From Rubrivirga sp. SAORIC476 (GTDB lineage: Bacteria; Bacteroidota; Rhodothermia; Rhodothermales; Rubricoccaceae): a stretch of DNA of 64,000 bases. Each line of letters opens with the position of its first letter. The first letter of the stretch is position 1. Of this stretch, positions 8,586-17,422 are shown in pieces. The translations under genes were made by a program, and so were the position numbers. The stretch spans positions 700,040 to 764,039 of the forward strand of contig NZ_MVOI01000006.1 in the NCBI RefSeq assembly GCF_002283555.1, written 5' to 3'. Under the pieces are notes generated by a model that was not told where the DNA came from, ran no database searches, and saw only the letters and a program-made list of their open reading frames with translations.

Positions 8586-11500
8586 GTGCTCCGCCTTCTC
8601 GCGCTCTCGCTCGTCCTCACGCTCAGCGCCTCGGCGCAGCACGCGCCCCTCCAGCCCGCCGCCGCTGCGCCGCCCGACACCACCGCCGAGGTGTCGGACA
8701 CCTGGGACGTGTCCGCGCCCCACGGCCCCACGAAAGCCGTCCGCTTCACCACCACCGAGGGGACGTGGATGAACCTCGACGTGAGCCCCGACGGGCGGAC
8801 GATCGTGTTCGACCTGCTGGGTGACCTGTACCTGCTGCCCATCGAGGGCGGCACCGCGCGGCGCCTCACGTCCGGCCCCGCGTTCGACCTCCAGCCGCGC
8901 TTCTCGCCCGACGGCACGCGCCTCTCGTTCACGTCCGACCGCGCGGGCGGCGACAACATCTGGACGATGGCGGCCGACGGCTCCGACCCCCAGCAGGTCA
9001 CCGAGGAGGACTTCCGCCTGCTCAACAACGCTGTCTGGACCCCCGATGGCGAGTACCTGATCGCGCGGAAGCACTTTACGTCCGGCCGCTCGCTGGGCGC
9101 GGGCGAGCTGTGGCTCTACCACCGCTCTGGCGGCGCAGGCCTCCGCCTGACCGAGCGCCGCAACGACCAGCAGGACGCGGGCGAGCCCGCCGTGTCGCCC
9201 GACGGCCGCTATGTCTACTTCTCCGAAGACCTGACGCCGGGCCCGAGCTTCGAGTACAACAAGGACCCCAACGCCGGCATCTACGCCATCCGCCGGCTGG
9301 ACCGAACGACGGGCGAGCTGGACACGATCCTGCAGGGGCCCGGCGGCGCCGCGCGCCCGCAGCCCTCGCCCGACGGTCGGCGCCTCGCCTTCGTGCGCCG
9401 CGTGCGCGACGAGACGGCGCTCTTCCTCTACGACACCGAGACGGGCGCCGAGACGCCGCTCACGGGAGGCCTCAGCCGCGACCAGCAGGAGACGTGGGCC
9501 ATCTTCGGCGTCTACCCCAACTTCGCGTGGACGCCGGACGGCTCGGCGCTCGTGCTCTGGGCCAACGGCGGCCTCCACCGCGTCGACGCCGCGACGGGCG
9601 CGATGACGGCCATCCCGTTCTCGGCCGAGGTGGACCAGACGGTCACCGAGGCCGTCCGCAGCACGCGCCCGGCGGCCGAGGACCGGCTCACGGTCCGCAT
9701 GATCCGCGACGCGGCGACCTCGCCGGACGGGCGGACGCTCGTCTTCAGCGCCCTCGGCCACCTCTGGCAGACGCGCGACGGCGGCTCGCCCCGGCGCGTC
9801 ACCGAGGCCGAGCACTTCGAGTACGACCCGGCCTTCTCGCCCGACGGCCGCTTGCTCGTCTACACGACCTGGAGCGACGGCGACCTCGGCGCCGTCCGCC
9901 TGCTCGACCTCGGCAGCGGGCGCTCGCGCGTGCTCACGACGCGGCCCGGCCACTACGAGACGCCCCGGTTCTCGCCCGACGGGCGGCAGATCGTCTACGA
10001 GCGCAGCGGCGGCAGCGGCCTTCGTGGCGGGCTCCACACGCTCGACACCGGCCTCTACGTGATGGACGCCGACGGCTCCGACGCGCGCCGCGTCACCACC
10101 GGCGGGCGCGACCCGCGGTTCTCCGCCGACGGCACGCGGCTGATCTACCTCACCGGCGGCGGCCTCTCGAAGCAGGTCCGGAGCATCGACCTGGATGGCG
10201 CGGACTGCCAGCCTCAGGAGTGCGGCGAGCGAACCCACTTCACGCTGGAGTACGCCACCGACCTCGTCCCCAGCCCCGACGGGCGGTACGTCGCCTTCGT
10301 GGAGGCGTTCAACGTCTACGTGGCGCCGTTCCCGCAGACGGGCGGGCCGGTGGCGCTGAGCAAGGACACCGGAGCCATTCCGGTCACGCGCGTCAGCCGC
10401 GACGCGGGGACGGACCTCCACTGGACCGACGCGAGCACGCTGCGCTGGCTGATCGGCGAGGAGGTGTTCACGCGCTCCCTCGACGACGCCTTCGCCTTCC
10501 GCCCCGGCGCGCCGGACGACCTCCCGGCGCCCGACTCGACGGGCACGCCCATCGGGCTCGTCGTGGCCCATGCGCAACCTGAGGGCACGGTTGCCTTCGT
10601 CGGTGCCCGCATCGTGACGGTCGAGGGCGACCGGGTGATCGAGGACGGGACGGTCGTGGTGCGCGGCAACCGGATCGAGGCGGTCGGCCCGCGCGCCGAG
10701 GTGGCCGTGCCACGCGGCGCCGAGGTGATCGACGTGGCCGGGGCGACGATCATGCCGGGCATCGTGGACGTCCACGCCCACGGGCACTTCGGCAGCGGCC
10801 CGCTCCCGCAGGCCAACTGGATCTACTACGCCAACCTGGCCTTCGGCGTGACGACGATGCACGACCCGTCGGCCTCGACAGAGCTGGTGTTCAGCCTGTC
10901 GGAGATGGTCAAGGCGGGCGCGACCGTCGGGCCGCGCGTCTTCTCGACCGGCTCCATTCTCTACGGCGCCGACGGCGACATCCGCGTCCAGATCAACGCC
11001 CTCGACGACGCGCGGAGCCACCTCCGGCGGCTCCAGGCCGTGGGCGCCTTCTCCGTCAAGAGCTACAACCAGCCGCGCCGCGACCAGCGCCAGCAGGTGC
11101 TCGCGGCGGCTCGCGAACTCGACATGCTCGTCATGCCCGAGGGCGGCTCGACGTTCTTCCACAACGTCAACATGGTGGTTGACGGTCACACGGGCATCGA
11201 GCACGCCGTCCCGGTGGCGCCGCTCTACAACGACGTGCTGACGCTCTGGGGCGAGACCGACGTCGCCTACACGCCCACGCTGATCGTCGGCTACGGCGGG
11301 CTGTGGGGCGAGAACTACTGGTACGCCGAGTCGAACGTGTGGGAAAACGAGCGCCTGCTGCGGTTCACGCCGCGTGGCACCGTCGACGCGCGCTCGCGGC
11401 GGCGGACGCTCGCGCCGGACACCGAATGGTGGCACCCGACCCTGTCCGCCTCGGTGAACGACCTGAGCCAGCGGGGCGTGGGCGTTCAACTCGGCGCCCA

Positions 11501-11867
11501 CGGTCAGCTCCAGGGGCTCGGCGCGCAGTGGGAGCTGTGGATGATGGAGCAGGGTGGCATGAGCCCGCTGGAGGCCATCCGGGTCGCCACGCTGGGCGGC
11601 GCCGAGTACCTCGGCATGGAGGCCGACCTCGGCTCCATCACCGCGGGCAAGCTGGCCGACTTCCTCGTGCTCGACGGCGACCCGCTCGCCGATCTCCGGC
11701 AGACGCAGAACATCCGCTACACCGTCGCCAACGGGCGCGTCTTCGAGGCCGAGACGATGGACCAGGTCTGGCCCGAGGCCGTCGCCCGGCCGACGTTCTG
11801 GTTCGAGCGCCTGGGCGCGTCGGACGCGATGCTCTGGCAGTCGGGCCACGGGCACGGCGAGGAGTAA
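8586..11867 (+). CDS. Secreted TolB-propeller amidohydrolase
   Basis: Two-part exported enzyme of 1,093 residues. The GTG at 8586 is chosen because it starts a clean signal peptide (VLRLLALSLVLTLSASAQ). Residues about 50-640 are PD40/TolB-like beta-propeller blades, recognised by many repeats of the type FSPDGxxLxF/Y and SPDGRY. Residues about 660-1060 are a metal-dependent amidohydrolase domain with PGIVDVHAHGHF (HxH at about 726-730) and a C-terminal ITAGKLADFLVLDGDP motif. Family members hydrolyse amide or peptide-like bonds; the propeller may admit or bind oligopeptides. Substrate unknown. Convergent with the cyanophycinase-like gene, 11 nt apart. Confidence 0.88.
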   Translation: MLRLLALSLVLTLSASAQHAPLQPAAAAPPDTTAEVSDTWDVSAPHGPTKAVRFTTTEGTWMNLDVSPDGRTIVFDLLGDLYLLPIEGGTARRLTSGPAFDLQPRFSPDGTRLSFTSDRAGGDNIWTMAADGSDPQQVTEEDFRLLNNAVWTPDGEYLIARKHFTSGRSLGAGELWLYHRSGGAGLRLTERRNDQQDAGEPAVSPDGRYVYFSEDLTPGPSFEYNKDPNAGIYAIRRLDRTTGELDTILQGPGGAARPQPSPDGRRLAFVRRVRDETALFLYDTETGAETPLTGGLSRDQQETWAIFGVYPNFAWTPDGSALVLWANGGLHRVDAATGAMTAIPFSAEVDQTVTEAVRSTRPAAEDRLTVRMIRDAATSPDGRTLVFSALGHLWQTRDGGSPRRVTEAEHFEYDPAFSPDGRLLVYTTWSDGDLGAVRLLDLGSGRSRVLTTRPGHYETPRFSPDGRQIVYERSGGSGLRGGLHTLDTGLYVMDADGSDARRVTTGGRDPRFSADGTRLIYLTGGGLSKQVRSIDLDGADCQPQECGERTHFTLEYATDLVPSPDGRYVAFVEAFNVYVAPFPQTGGPVALSKDTGAIPVTRVSRDAGTDLHWTDASTLRWLIGEEVFTRSLDDAFAFRPGAPDDLPAPDSTGTPIGLVVAHAQPEGTVAFVGARIVTVEGDRVIEDGTVVVRGNRIEAVGPRAEVAVPRGAEVIDVAGATIMPGIVDVHAHGHFGSGPLPQANWIYYANLAFGVTTMHDPSASTELVFSLSEMVKAGATVGPRVFSTGSILYGADGDIRVQINALDDARSHLRRLQAVGAFSVKSYNQPRRDQRQQVLAAARELDMLVMPEGGSTFFHNVNMVVDGHTGIEHAVPVAPLYNDVLTLWGETDVAYTPTLIVGYGGLWGENYWYAESNVWENERLLRFTPRGTVDARSRRRTLAPDTEWWHPTLSASVNDLSQRGVGVQLGAHGQLQGLGAQWELWMMEQGGMSPLEAIRVATLGGAEYLGMEADLGSITAGKLADFLVLDGDPLADLRQTQNIRYTVANGRVFEAETMDQVWPEAVARPTFWFERLGASDAMLWQSGHGHGEE

Positions 11868-11878
11868 CCCCCCGCCCC

Positions 11879-13642
11879 CTACCGCACCACCGTGAGGGGC
11901 GTGGCGATCCGCTCGCCATCGCCCGCGACGCGAACCGAATAGACCCCGCTCGGCAGGTCACCCACGTCCACCGTCACCGTCCGCGACCCGGCCCCCTCGC
12001 TCACCAAGCGGACGCGGCGGCCCAGCGCGTCGACGATCTCGACCGTCACCGCCCCCGCCGCCTCGATGTCGATGCGGACCGAGTCGCGCGCCGGGTTGGG
12101 GGACATGGAGAGCATCGGCACGATGGAGGAACGGGCCGAGCCTCGGTGCAGAGCAGGATGGGTGCCGCGCACACGGCGCGTCCGCGTGTCGATCTGGAGG
12201 AAGCGGTATTCGGCCGCCGGTGCGAGCACGTGGAGGCGCGCGTTCACCAGCGCCGCTGAGCGCACGCCGTAGCGGTTGACCGTCGGCGCGAGCCCCTTGT
12301 GCGTCATCGTCGACCCGTCGACCACGATCGTTGCCATCTCGCCGGCGGGGAAGAGGCGGTCGGGCGTGGACGAGCGGCGCGTGAGGGCGCCCGCCGCCGC
12401 ACCGTCATACGCATCGAACAGGAGCACGCCGAGGGCCTCCGGGTGGTCGTAGAGCGCCCGGAAGAGGGTCTCCTGCCGGTCGCCCCGGTGCCCGTCGTTG
12501 ACACCCGCGCCCGTGAACCCGACCGCGTCGCGCACGACCACGGAGGCCGTCGACGGCGTCAGCGTGTACGGGCTCGGGTCGTGGGTGGCGACCCAGGCGA
12601 AGGCGTCCGCGCCGTTCGGGTCGTCGCCGAAGATGCGGAGCGGGCCGCTGTTGGCGCCGCCGGGCGCGAAGGAGACCGCCTCGGCGCCCTCGGGGAGCGG
12701 GTCGAGGACGGGCCGCCGCCGCGCGAGGTGGTAGGCCCAGCCGTCCGTCAGCCGGTCCAGCCGCAGGTGTGTGTAGACGAGCGGCTCGCCCGCGTCGCGG
12801 ACGCGCAGCGTCTGGCCGGTAGGGCGGACGAATGCCACGGCGCCCTCACCGTGGACCGTCGCCACGCCGTCGCGGATCACCACGCCCGTCTGGCGCTCCA
12901 CGCCGACGGCCAGGACGGCGTCGGTGCCCGCCTGCTCGGTCGTCGCCGCGAGCACGCCCAGCATGCGCCCGAGGCGGCCGCGCTCGGTATAGTGCGTCTC
13001 GACGGTCACGCCCGGCAGCACGCCCAGGAAGTCGCTGTGGATGCCCGACGTGCCGGGCTCGGAGGCGTCGTCCATCCAGTCGGTGCGGGCGTTCTTCATC
13101 ACGTCGGCCGAGATGAGGTCGCGCCCGCCGCAGAGGCAGTGCTCGGCGAGACTCATCGCACCCGCGCTCGTCCCCCCGACGGCGCCGCCCCCCGCGACCA
13201 GCGCGCGGACGTGGGCCTCGACGAGCGTGTCGTTCCACAGGTCGTAGTACGCGCCCTGGTCGCCGCCCTTGAGGAAGATCACGTCGGCCGTCGCCAGCGT
13301 CGCCGTCGCCGTCGGGCTGTTGGCCGTGCCGCGCGACGAGACGCGCACGTTCGCGGCGTCGACCGTCAGGCCGCGCTCGGCGCCGAGCCATTCGAAGTAG
13401 CCGGGCAGCCACTGCGTCTCGGCGTTGCGCGAGACCACCGCGACCCGGATCACGCCGTCGCCGTCGGTGTCGCCGTTCTCGACGAGCGCGCCGTAGAGGC
13501 CGTAGGACCACGCCGCCGTGTCGCCCGCATCGCCCTCGCCGCCGCCGCCCGCCAGCACGACCGTCTGGGCGCCCGCGAACGGCGCGAAGAGAAGCAGTGT
13601 GAGAAGGCGAAGCGTCACAAGGGTCGGCAGAAGACGCGCCAA
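11879..13642 (-). CDS. Cyanophycinase-like S51 peptidase with T9SS sorting domain
   Basis: The 587-residue exported protein has a signal peptide to about residue 25 and then a class-I-glutaminase-like fold. Nucleophile motif GGTSAGAM lies at about 157-164, preceded by VIFLKGGDQ, as in cyanophycinase and peptidase E (S51). The last 85 residues form a type A T9SS sorting domain (SPNPARDSVRIDIEAAG ... VEIVDALGRRV ... LPSGVYSVRVAG ... VVR). Cyanophycinases cut beta-Asp-Arg bonds in the storage polymer. An exported, T9SS-sorted version could scavenge cyanophycin or isoaspartyl peptides. Exact substrate is inference. Downstream of the MORN gene on the same strand (51-nt gap). Confidence 0.85.
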   Translation of the reverse strand: MARLLPTLVTLRLLTLLLFAPFAGAQTVVLAGGGGEGDAGDTAAWSYGLYGALVENGDTDGDGVIRVAVVSRNAETQWLPGYFEWLGAERGLTVDAANVRVSSRGTANSPTATATLATADVIFLKGGDQGAYYDLWNDTLVEAHVRALVAGGGAVGGTSAGAMSLAEHCLCGGRDLISADVMKNARTDWMDDASEPGTSGIHSDFLGVLPGVTVETHYTERGRLGRMLGVLAATTEQAGTDAVLAVGVERQTGVVIRDGVATVHGEGAVAFVRPTGQTLRVRDAGEPLVYTHLRLDRLTDGWAYHLARRRPVLDPLPEGAEAVSFAPGGANSGPLRIFGDDPNGADAFAWVATHDPSPYTLTPSTASVVVRDAVGFTGAGVNDGHRGDRQETLFRALYDHPEALGVLLFDAYDGAAAGALTRRSSTPDRLFPAGEMATIVVDGSTMTHKGLAPTVNRYGVRSAALVNARLHVLAPAAEYRFLQIDTRTRRVRGTHPALHRGSARSSIVPMLSMSPNPARDSVRIDIEAAGAVTVEIVDALGRRVRLVSEGAGSRTVTVDVGDLPSGVYSVRVAGDGERIATPLTVVR

Positions 13643-13693
13643 GCTACCGGCGCAGGCCCGTCCGACGGACAGTGGAGCCCACGCCCGCGGCCC

Positions 13694-14596
13694 CTACTCC
13701 GTGCGGACGAACTCGCCTCCTTCGAAGCGAACGGGGTACGGCTCCCCGTCGAGAGGGATCAGCGTGCCGTCCACGGGGGCGTCGTCCACCCAGGTCCCGT
13801 CGAAGCGCTTTCCGTCTGAGAACGTGAAGACGCCGGTCCCGTGGCGTTCGCCGGATGCGAACTGCCCCTCGTAGCGCCGCCCATCGGGCCATGTGAACAC
13901 GCCGATGCCCTGGCGCGTGCCGGACTCGAACTGCCCTTCGTAGCGCCGCCCGTCGGGCCATGTGAAGAGGCCCTCGCCCTGGCGCTCGCCCGATACGAAC
14001 AGGCCTTCGTAGCGCCGCCCATCCGGCCAGGAGTGGACCCCGCGGCCGTGATACGCGTCGTCTTGCCAGGCTCCTTCATAGCGCCGGCCGTCGGCGAAGA
14101 GAAAGACGCCGAGGCCCCAGCGCTTCCCATTGGCGAAGGCCCCCTCGTAGCGGTTCCCGTTGGCGAACGTGTTGACCCCCTGGCCATGCAGTTTCCCGTT
14201 TCGCCAGCCACCTTCGTAGCGGTCCCCGCTCGGGTAGTCTGCTCGGCCCTGTCCGTGCGGGACGAGCGGCCCCAGCGCGTCCGGGTCGGTTTCCAGCAGG
14301 CCTCCCTGGTAGCGCCAGCCGCTGGTCCTGACGACGGATCCCTCGGCGCCCCCCTCGCCGTCGAAAGTGGCCTCGATGCGGGTCCCGGATTCGAGCGTCA
14401 GCACGCCCGAGCCGAACGGGCGTCCTTCGCGAAAGGAGCCCCGGTAGGTATGGCCGTTCGCCGTCGCCACGCCTGTCCCGTTGAGGCATGTCCCCGCGAA
14501 GCAGCCGACGGCCTCGTGCGACGTGTGTGGCTGCGAGGTCGCCGGGAGGGCGGTCGCGACGGCGACGGCGACGGCGAGGAGGAGGAGAGGACGCAT
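13694..14596 (-). CDS. Secreted MORN-repeat protein
   Basis: The 300-residue protein starts at the ATG at 14596 (an in-frame GTG six bases upstream is possible). It has a signal peptide (MRPLLLLAVAVAVATALPATSQ) and then about nine MORN repeats with the pattern GxxYEGxWxxGxxxGxGxxxxxDG, e.g. GRRYEGQFESGTRQGIGVFT, through residue 290. MORN repeats form an elongated beta-meander used in binding proteins or lipids. Here it is exported, probably periplasmic, with no catalytic domain. Repeats at about 190-265 are nearly identical to each other, suggesting recent internal duplication. Confidence 0.85.
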   Translation of the reverse strand: MRPLLLLAVAVAVATALPATSQPHTSHEAVGCFAGTCLNGTGVATANGHTYRGSFREGRPFGSGVLTLESGTRIEATFDGEGGAEGSVVRTSGWRYQGGLLETDPDALGPLVPHGQGRADYPSGDRYEGGWRNGKLHGQGVNTFANGNRYEGAFANGKRWGLGVFLFADGRRYEGAWQDDAYHGRGVHSWPDGRRYEGLFVSGERQGEGLFTWPDGRRYEGQFESGTRQGIGVFTWPDGRRYEGQFASGERHGTGVFTFSDGKRFDGTWVDDAPVDGTLIPLDGEPYPVRFEGGEFVRTE

Positions 14597-14707
14597 CGAC
14601 ACCGAGGGAGCGTGTCCGATACTACGGCAGCGGCTCTGACTGAGAGTCTCCGGCTCTGGGGCGGACCGTCACGCTCATTTCGATTGCCGGGCGTCGCGGC
14701 ACGCTCT

Positions 14708-14715
14708 TATCTTCG
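14708..14715 (+). promoter_or_regulatory. Possible -7 element for tRNA-Ser
   Basis: TATCTTCG lies 37 nt before the tRNA 5' end. It resembles the Bacteroidota -7 box TAnnTTTG with one change. No clear -33 TTTG is present at standard spacing, so this is tentative. Confidence 0.25.
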
Positions 14716-14752
14716 CGACCCGGCCCGCGGCTCCTCGCTGACGGCCGGCACC

Positions 14753-14842
<90 letters not shown>

Positions 14843-15061
14843 ATAGGACGTCGAGGCAGTCCTCGGCGCCAGGGCTCACGTTCGGAGGGAACGTCGGCGA
14901 CCGGGGCGGGACTCTAGGGGAGTTCCTTCACGAATCCGGTGCAACCGAGTGGTCGCGGTGCCGTCGAGCGCTGCCATGGGCTCTCGATGGTCGAGGCGAC
15001 GGTATCCCATGAGCCCGTTCGCCTCGATGCGACGTTTCTCACTCGTACATGCTAGACTTTT

Positions 15062-15496
15062 GTGATCGACTACATCATCCTTTCCGAGCAGCGGCTCATT
15101 GTCGAGCGGCTCCGGGGGCACGTCTCGTTGACCGAGGTGGAGGAGATCACCGAGCGAATCTGGCAGGACCCTGCCTACGATAAGTCGTTCAGCATCATCG
15201 CCGACATACGGGAGGCCGACCTCGGTTTAAACAGGCAGGGCATCCAGGCGCTCTCGGACATGATCCTGTCGTCCGAGGATGCGAGCCAGGGAGCGGTCGC
15301 AATCCTGTCGACCAAGCCTGTGGAGACGGCGATGAGTTACCTGTTCTCCAGGCGGCTGGCGACGAAGAACCCCGTCGCGGTGTTCAGCACCTGGGACGCG
15401 GTGGGCCGATTCGTGAGCCTGTCCCCATCGATGCTGGAGATCATCGCGGACGACCAGGCGTACGACGCGCTGTTCGAGACGGAGCAGAACCTCTAG
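15062..15496 (+). CDS. Hypothetical protein, SpoIIAA/STAS-like
   Basis: 144 residues, GTG start (an upstream in-frame TAG at about 15053 limits the 5' end). The pattern of alternating strands and helices (DYIILSEQRLIVERLRGHVS ... FSIIADIREADLGL ... GAVAILSTKPVETAMSYLF) resembles single-domain SpoIIAA/STAS-like proteins of Bacteroidota, which hold regulatory or anti-anti-sigma-like roles. I see no signal peptide. Codon use is less GC-extreme than that of its neighbours. It stands alone downstream of tRNA-Ser. Function unproven. Confidence 0.6.
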   Translation: MIDYIILSEQRLIVERLRGHVSLTEVEEITERIWQDPAYDKSFSIIADIREADLGLNRQGIQALSDMILSSEDASQGAVAILSTKPVETAMSYLFSRRLATKNPVAVFSTWDAVGRFVSLSPSMLEIIADDQAYDALFETEQNL

Positions 15497-15571
15497 AGGC
15501 AACTTCACCTCGCAGCGAGGGAACGCCCGGCGGGATGAATCGTGGGAGCGCGGTCCACGCCGCTCCACCTC

Positions 15572-15901
15572 GTGACTGCTCGCCTCGGCCTGCTCGTCGG
15601 CCTGCTGGCCCTCGCTTCGGCGACGGGCCAGGCGCGCACGGTGCACGCGGACGCCCCGCCGGAGAGCGGGCAGGTGACGCGTCCTGGCGGCCCATCGGCC
15701 GTCTCCATCGAGCCTGCGCTGAGGCCTGCCCTGACCGGGCAGGACGAGAGGGGGCCGGTGCTGCGTCTGTTGCCCCGCCCCGGCGCCGATGGGCGGCGGC
15801 CGGTGGATGTCGAACGCGACTTCGCCATTGCGGCGTGGGAGGGCGGCTGTGGGCCTCGGCTCGTCGCGGACCCCCGGCGTGGAGATGTTCTGAGACTCTG
15901 A
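15572..15901 (+). CDS. Possible small secreted protein
   Basis: 109 residues from a GTG at 15572. The N terminus is signal-peptide-like (VTARLGLLVGLLALASATGQA), followed by a Pro/Arg/Gly-rich tail with two Asp/Glu-rich patches and no recognised domain. Support is only an intact frame with a plausible signal peptide; GC-rich DNA makes such frames common by chance. If it is not real, 15497-15992 is a 496-bp stretch without a gene in which I see nothing else. Confidence 0.35.
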   Translation: MTARLGLLVGLLALASATGQARTVHADAPPESGQVTRPGGPSAVSIEPALRPALTGQDERGPVLRLLPRPGADGRRPVDVERDFAIAAWEGGCGPRLVADPRRGDVLRL

Positions 15902-15992
15902 GGAGACGAACCGCGCGGTCGCGCGGGAGGCACTGCCTCCATCGTCTCGCCCGGCCTTCCCGGGCGTTCCGTCCTCCTCGTCTCCGGTTGTC

Positions 15993-16139
15993 ATGCCTAC
16001 CCCCGTTGGCCCCACTGTGGGCCTTCCCACCCCCACTCCGACTCCGTCTCGGAAGGGAGACACCGTCGCGCTCTTCTTCTTCATCGTCCTGGTCGTCCTC
16101 GGGATGATCGCCGCGGGCCTCTCGTTCGCTCGGATGTAG
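15993..16139 (+). CDS. 48-residue single-pass membrane protein
   Basis: Short ORF starting ATG. The N-terminal 18 residues are Pro/Thr-rich (MPTPVGPTVGLPTPTPTP), then a basic SRKGD and one strong membrane helix (TVALFFFIVLVVLGMIAAGL, about 24-43), ending SFARM. The sharp polar/hydrophobic division and a hairpin terminator 17 nt after the stop support a real gene. No homolog recognised. Probably an inner-membrane small protein of unknown role. Confidence 0.55.
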   Translation: MPTPVGPTVGLPTPTPTPSRKGDTVALFFFIVLVVLGMIAAGLSFARM

Positions 16140-16156
16140 CCGTGCCTCGGTTCGTG

Positions 16157-16188
16157 GACGCCCCGTCGGCTCGCGCTGGCGGGGCGTC
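16157..16188 (+). terminator. Hairpin terminator after the small membrane protein
   Basis: GACGCCCCG (16157-16165) pairs with CGGGGCGTC (16180-16188), a 9-bp perfect stem with a 14-nt loop. It has no T-tract and resembles the hairpin after atpG in style. Confidence 0.5.
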
Positions 16189-16326
16189 GCTGTATCGCAC
16201 GGAGTCTCTGCCGGAGCGGAGAGCCGTTGCATGGGGCTCCACACGGGATTCCTCCGCGCGTGACATGGAGACTGACGGACGAACGTTGGACACGCTCGAC
16301 TCTCTTCTCGCTGTCCCCTCGTCGCC

Positions 16327-17367
16327 ATGCGCCTCCTGTTGCTGTCTCTTCTCCTCGCCACCGTCGGCTGCGCCTCCGTTCAGCCCGTGCCCGCGGGGGC
16401 CGACCCCGCACTGACGGGCACCGTCACGTACCTCCAGCGCATCGCGCTCCCGCCTGACGCCGTCGTCACGGTCCGCCTGCTGGACGTGAGTCTCGCCGAC
16501 GCGCCCTCGGTCACGCTGGCCGAGCAGACGATCCGCCTTGGGGGCCGCAACGTCCCGATCCCGTACGCGCTCTCCTACGACCCGGGCCGCGTCGACGCCC
16601 GGCACCGGTACGTGGTGCGGGCCGAGATCCGCGACGGCGCAGGCTCGCTCCTCTGGACCACCGACACGGCCATCCCGGTCCTCACGAACGGCGCCCCTGC
16701 CGACGAAGTCGAGATCCGCGTCGTCCAAGTCGGCGAGGCCCGCGCGACTCCCGAGGCCGACGCACTGGTCGGCCCCGAGTGGCGCTTGGTTGAGATGACC
16801 CTACCCGACGGCACCCCGCTGCGCCCGGAGCCGGGGGCCGAGCTGACGCTCACGTTCGACGCCGAAGGCCGTGTCAGCGGCCGGGCGGACTGCAATCGCT
16901 TCGGTGGCTCTTTCACCCTGGGCGCGGAGGGTCACATTCGCCTCGACCAGGTCGTCTCGACGCTGATGGCGTGTCCGCCGCCGTCGCAGGGAGACACGTT
17001 CCTGCGCCTGCTCAATGGCGTCGACCACGCGTCCGTGGCGGGCGGCCAGTTGTCGCTTCGAGGCGGGGCCGGCGAGATGCTGCTCGCCCGCATGGACGAC
17101 CTCGGCATGGCGCCTCAGCCCACCGGGCGCACGCTCGTGTACGGCTGCGATGGCGGCGGCTTCACGTTCCGCATCCGGACCGGACCGGGCGAGGTCGCGC
17201 TCTGGCTGCCTGCGCGCTTCGGGAGCCGCTACCTCGTGCTCGGCCAGGTCCGCGCCGCCAGCGGGGCGAAGTATCAGGACGGCGACGTGACGGTCTGGAC
17301 GAACGGCGACGAGGCGCTCCTGGAAGTGGACGGCGAGACGTTCACCGGCTGCCAACTCCAGCGCTGA
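16327..17367 (+). CDS. YbaY-META-MliC three-domain lipoprotein
   Basis: The 346-residue lipoprotein (MRLLLLSLLLATVGCAS, Cys15) has three domains. A YbaY/YscW-like beta-sandwich at about 28-140 includes GTVTYLQRIALPPDAVVTV. A META (HslJ-like) domain at about 145-255 includes WRLVEM and GRADCNRFGGSF. A MliC-type domain at about 265-344 includes LVYGCDGGGFTFRI and AASGAKY, with two Cys that fit the family disulfide. MliC proteins inhibit c-type lysozyme through a conserved Ser and Lys. The Ser of ASGAKY is present, but the Lys position of WxKG reads N326 (WTNGDEA), so inhibition is doubtful. A cell-envelope stress role is inferred. Confidence 0.85.
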   Translation: MRLLLLSLLLATVGCASVQPVPAGADPALTGTVTYLQRIALPPDAVVTVRLLDVSLADAPSVTLAEQTIRLGGRNVPIPYALSYDPGRVDARHRYVVRAEIRDGAGSLLWTTDTAIPVLTNGAPADEVEIRVVQVGEARATPEADALVGPEWRLVEMTLPDGTPLRPEPGAELTLTFDAEGRVSGRADCNRFGGSFTLGAEGHIRLDQVVSTLMACPPPSQGDTFLRLLNGVDHASVAGGQLSLRGGAGEMLLARMDDLGMAPQPTGRTLVYGCDGGGFTFRIRTGPGEVALWLPARFGSRYLVLGQVRAASGAKYQDGDVTVWTNGDEALLEVDGETFTGCQLQR

Positions 17368-17372
17368 CCCGT

Positions 17373-17421
17373 CCCACCTCGGTGCCGAGGCCGGAGGTTT
17401 CGGTGCGAGGGCGGAGGTGGG
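17373..17421. terminator. Nested palindromic bidirectional terminator (palindrome copy 3)
   Basis: Inner palindrome CCTCGGTGCCGAGG sits next to an outer 8-bp inverted repeat, CCCACCTC (17373-17380) with GAGGTGGG (17414-17421). It fills the gap between the convergent YbaY-META-MliC and PPOX genes and ends two bases before the latter's stop codon. Confidence 0.55.
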
Positions 17422-17422
17422 C

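Noticed and set aside
4164-14600. Missing atpD/atpC as a sign of operon breakage
   Set aside because: In Bacteroidota the atpD-atpC pair commonly precedes atpB, so absence after atpG is expected; the left side lies outside the window.
16142-16414. 90-codon plus-strand frame upstream of the YbaY-META-MliC gene
   Set aside because: It overlaps the true gene in another frame, and its tail is the out-of-frame reading of that gene's signal peptide.
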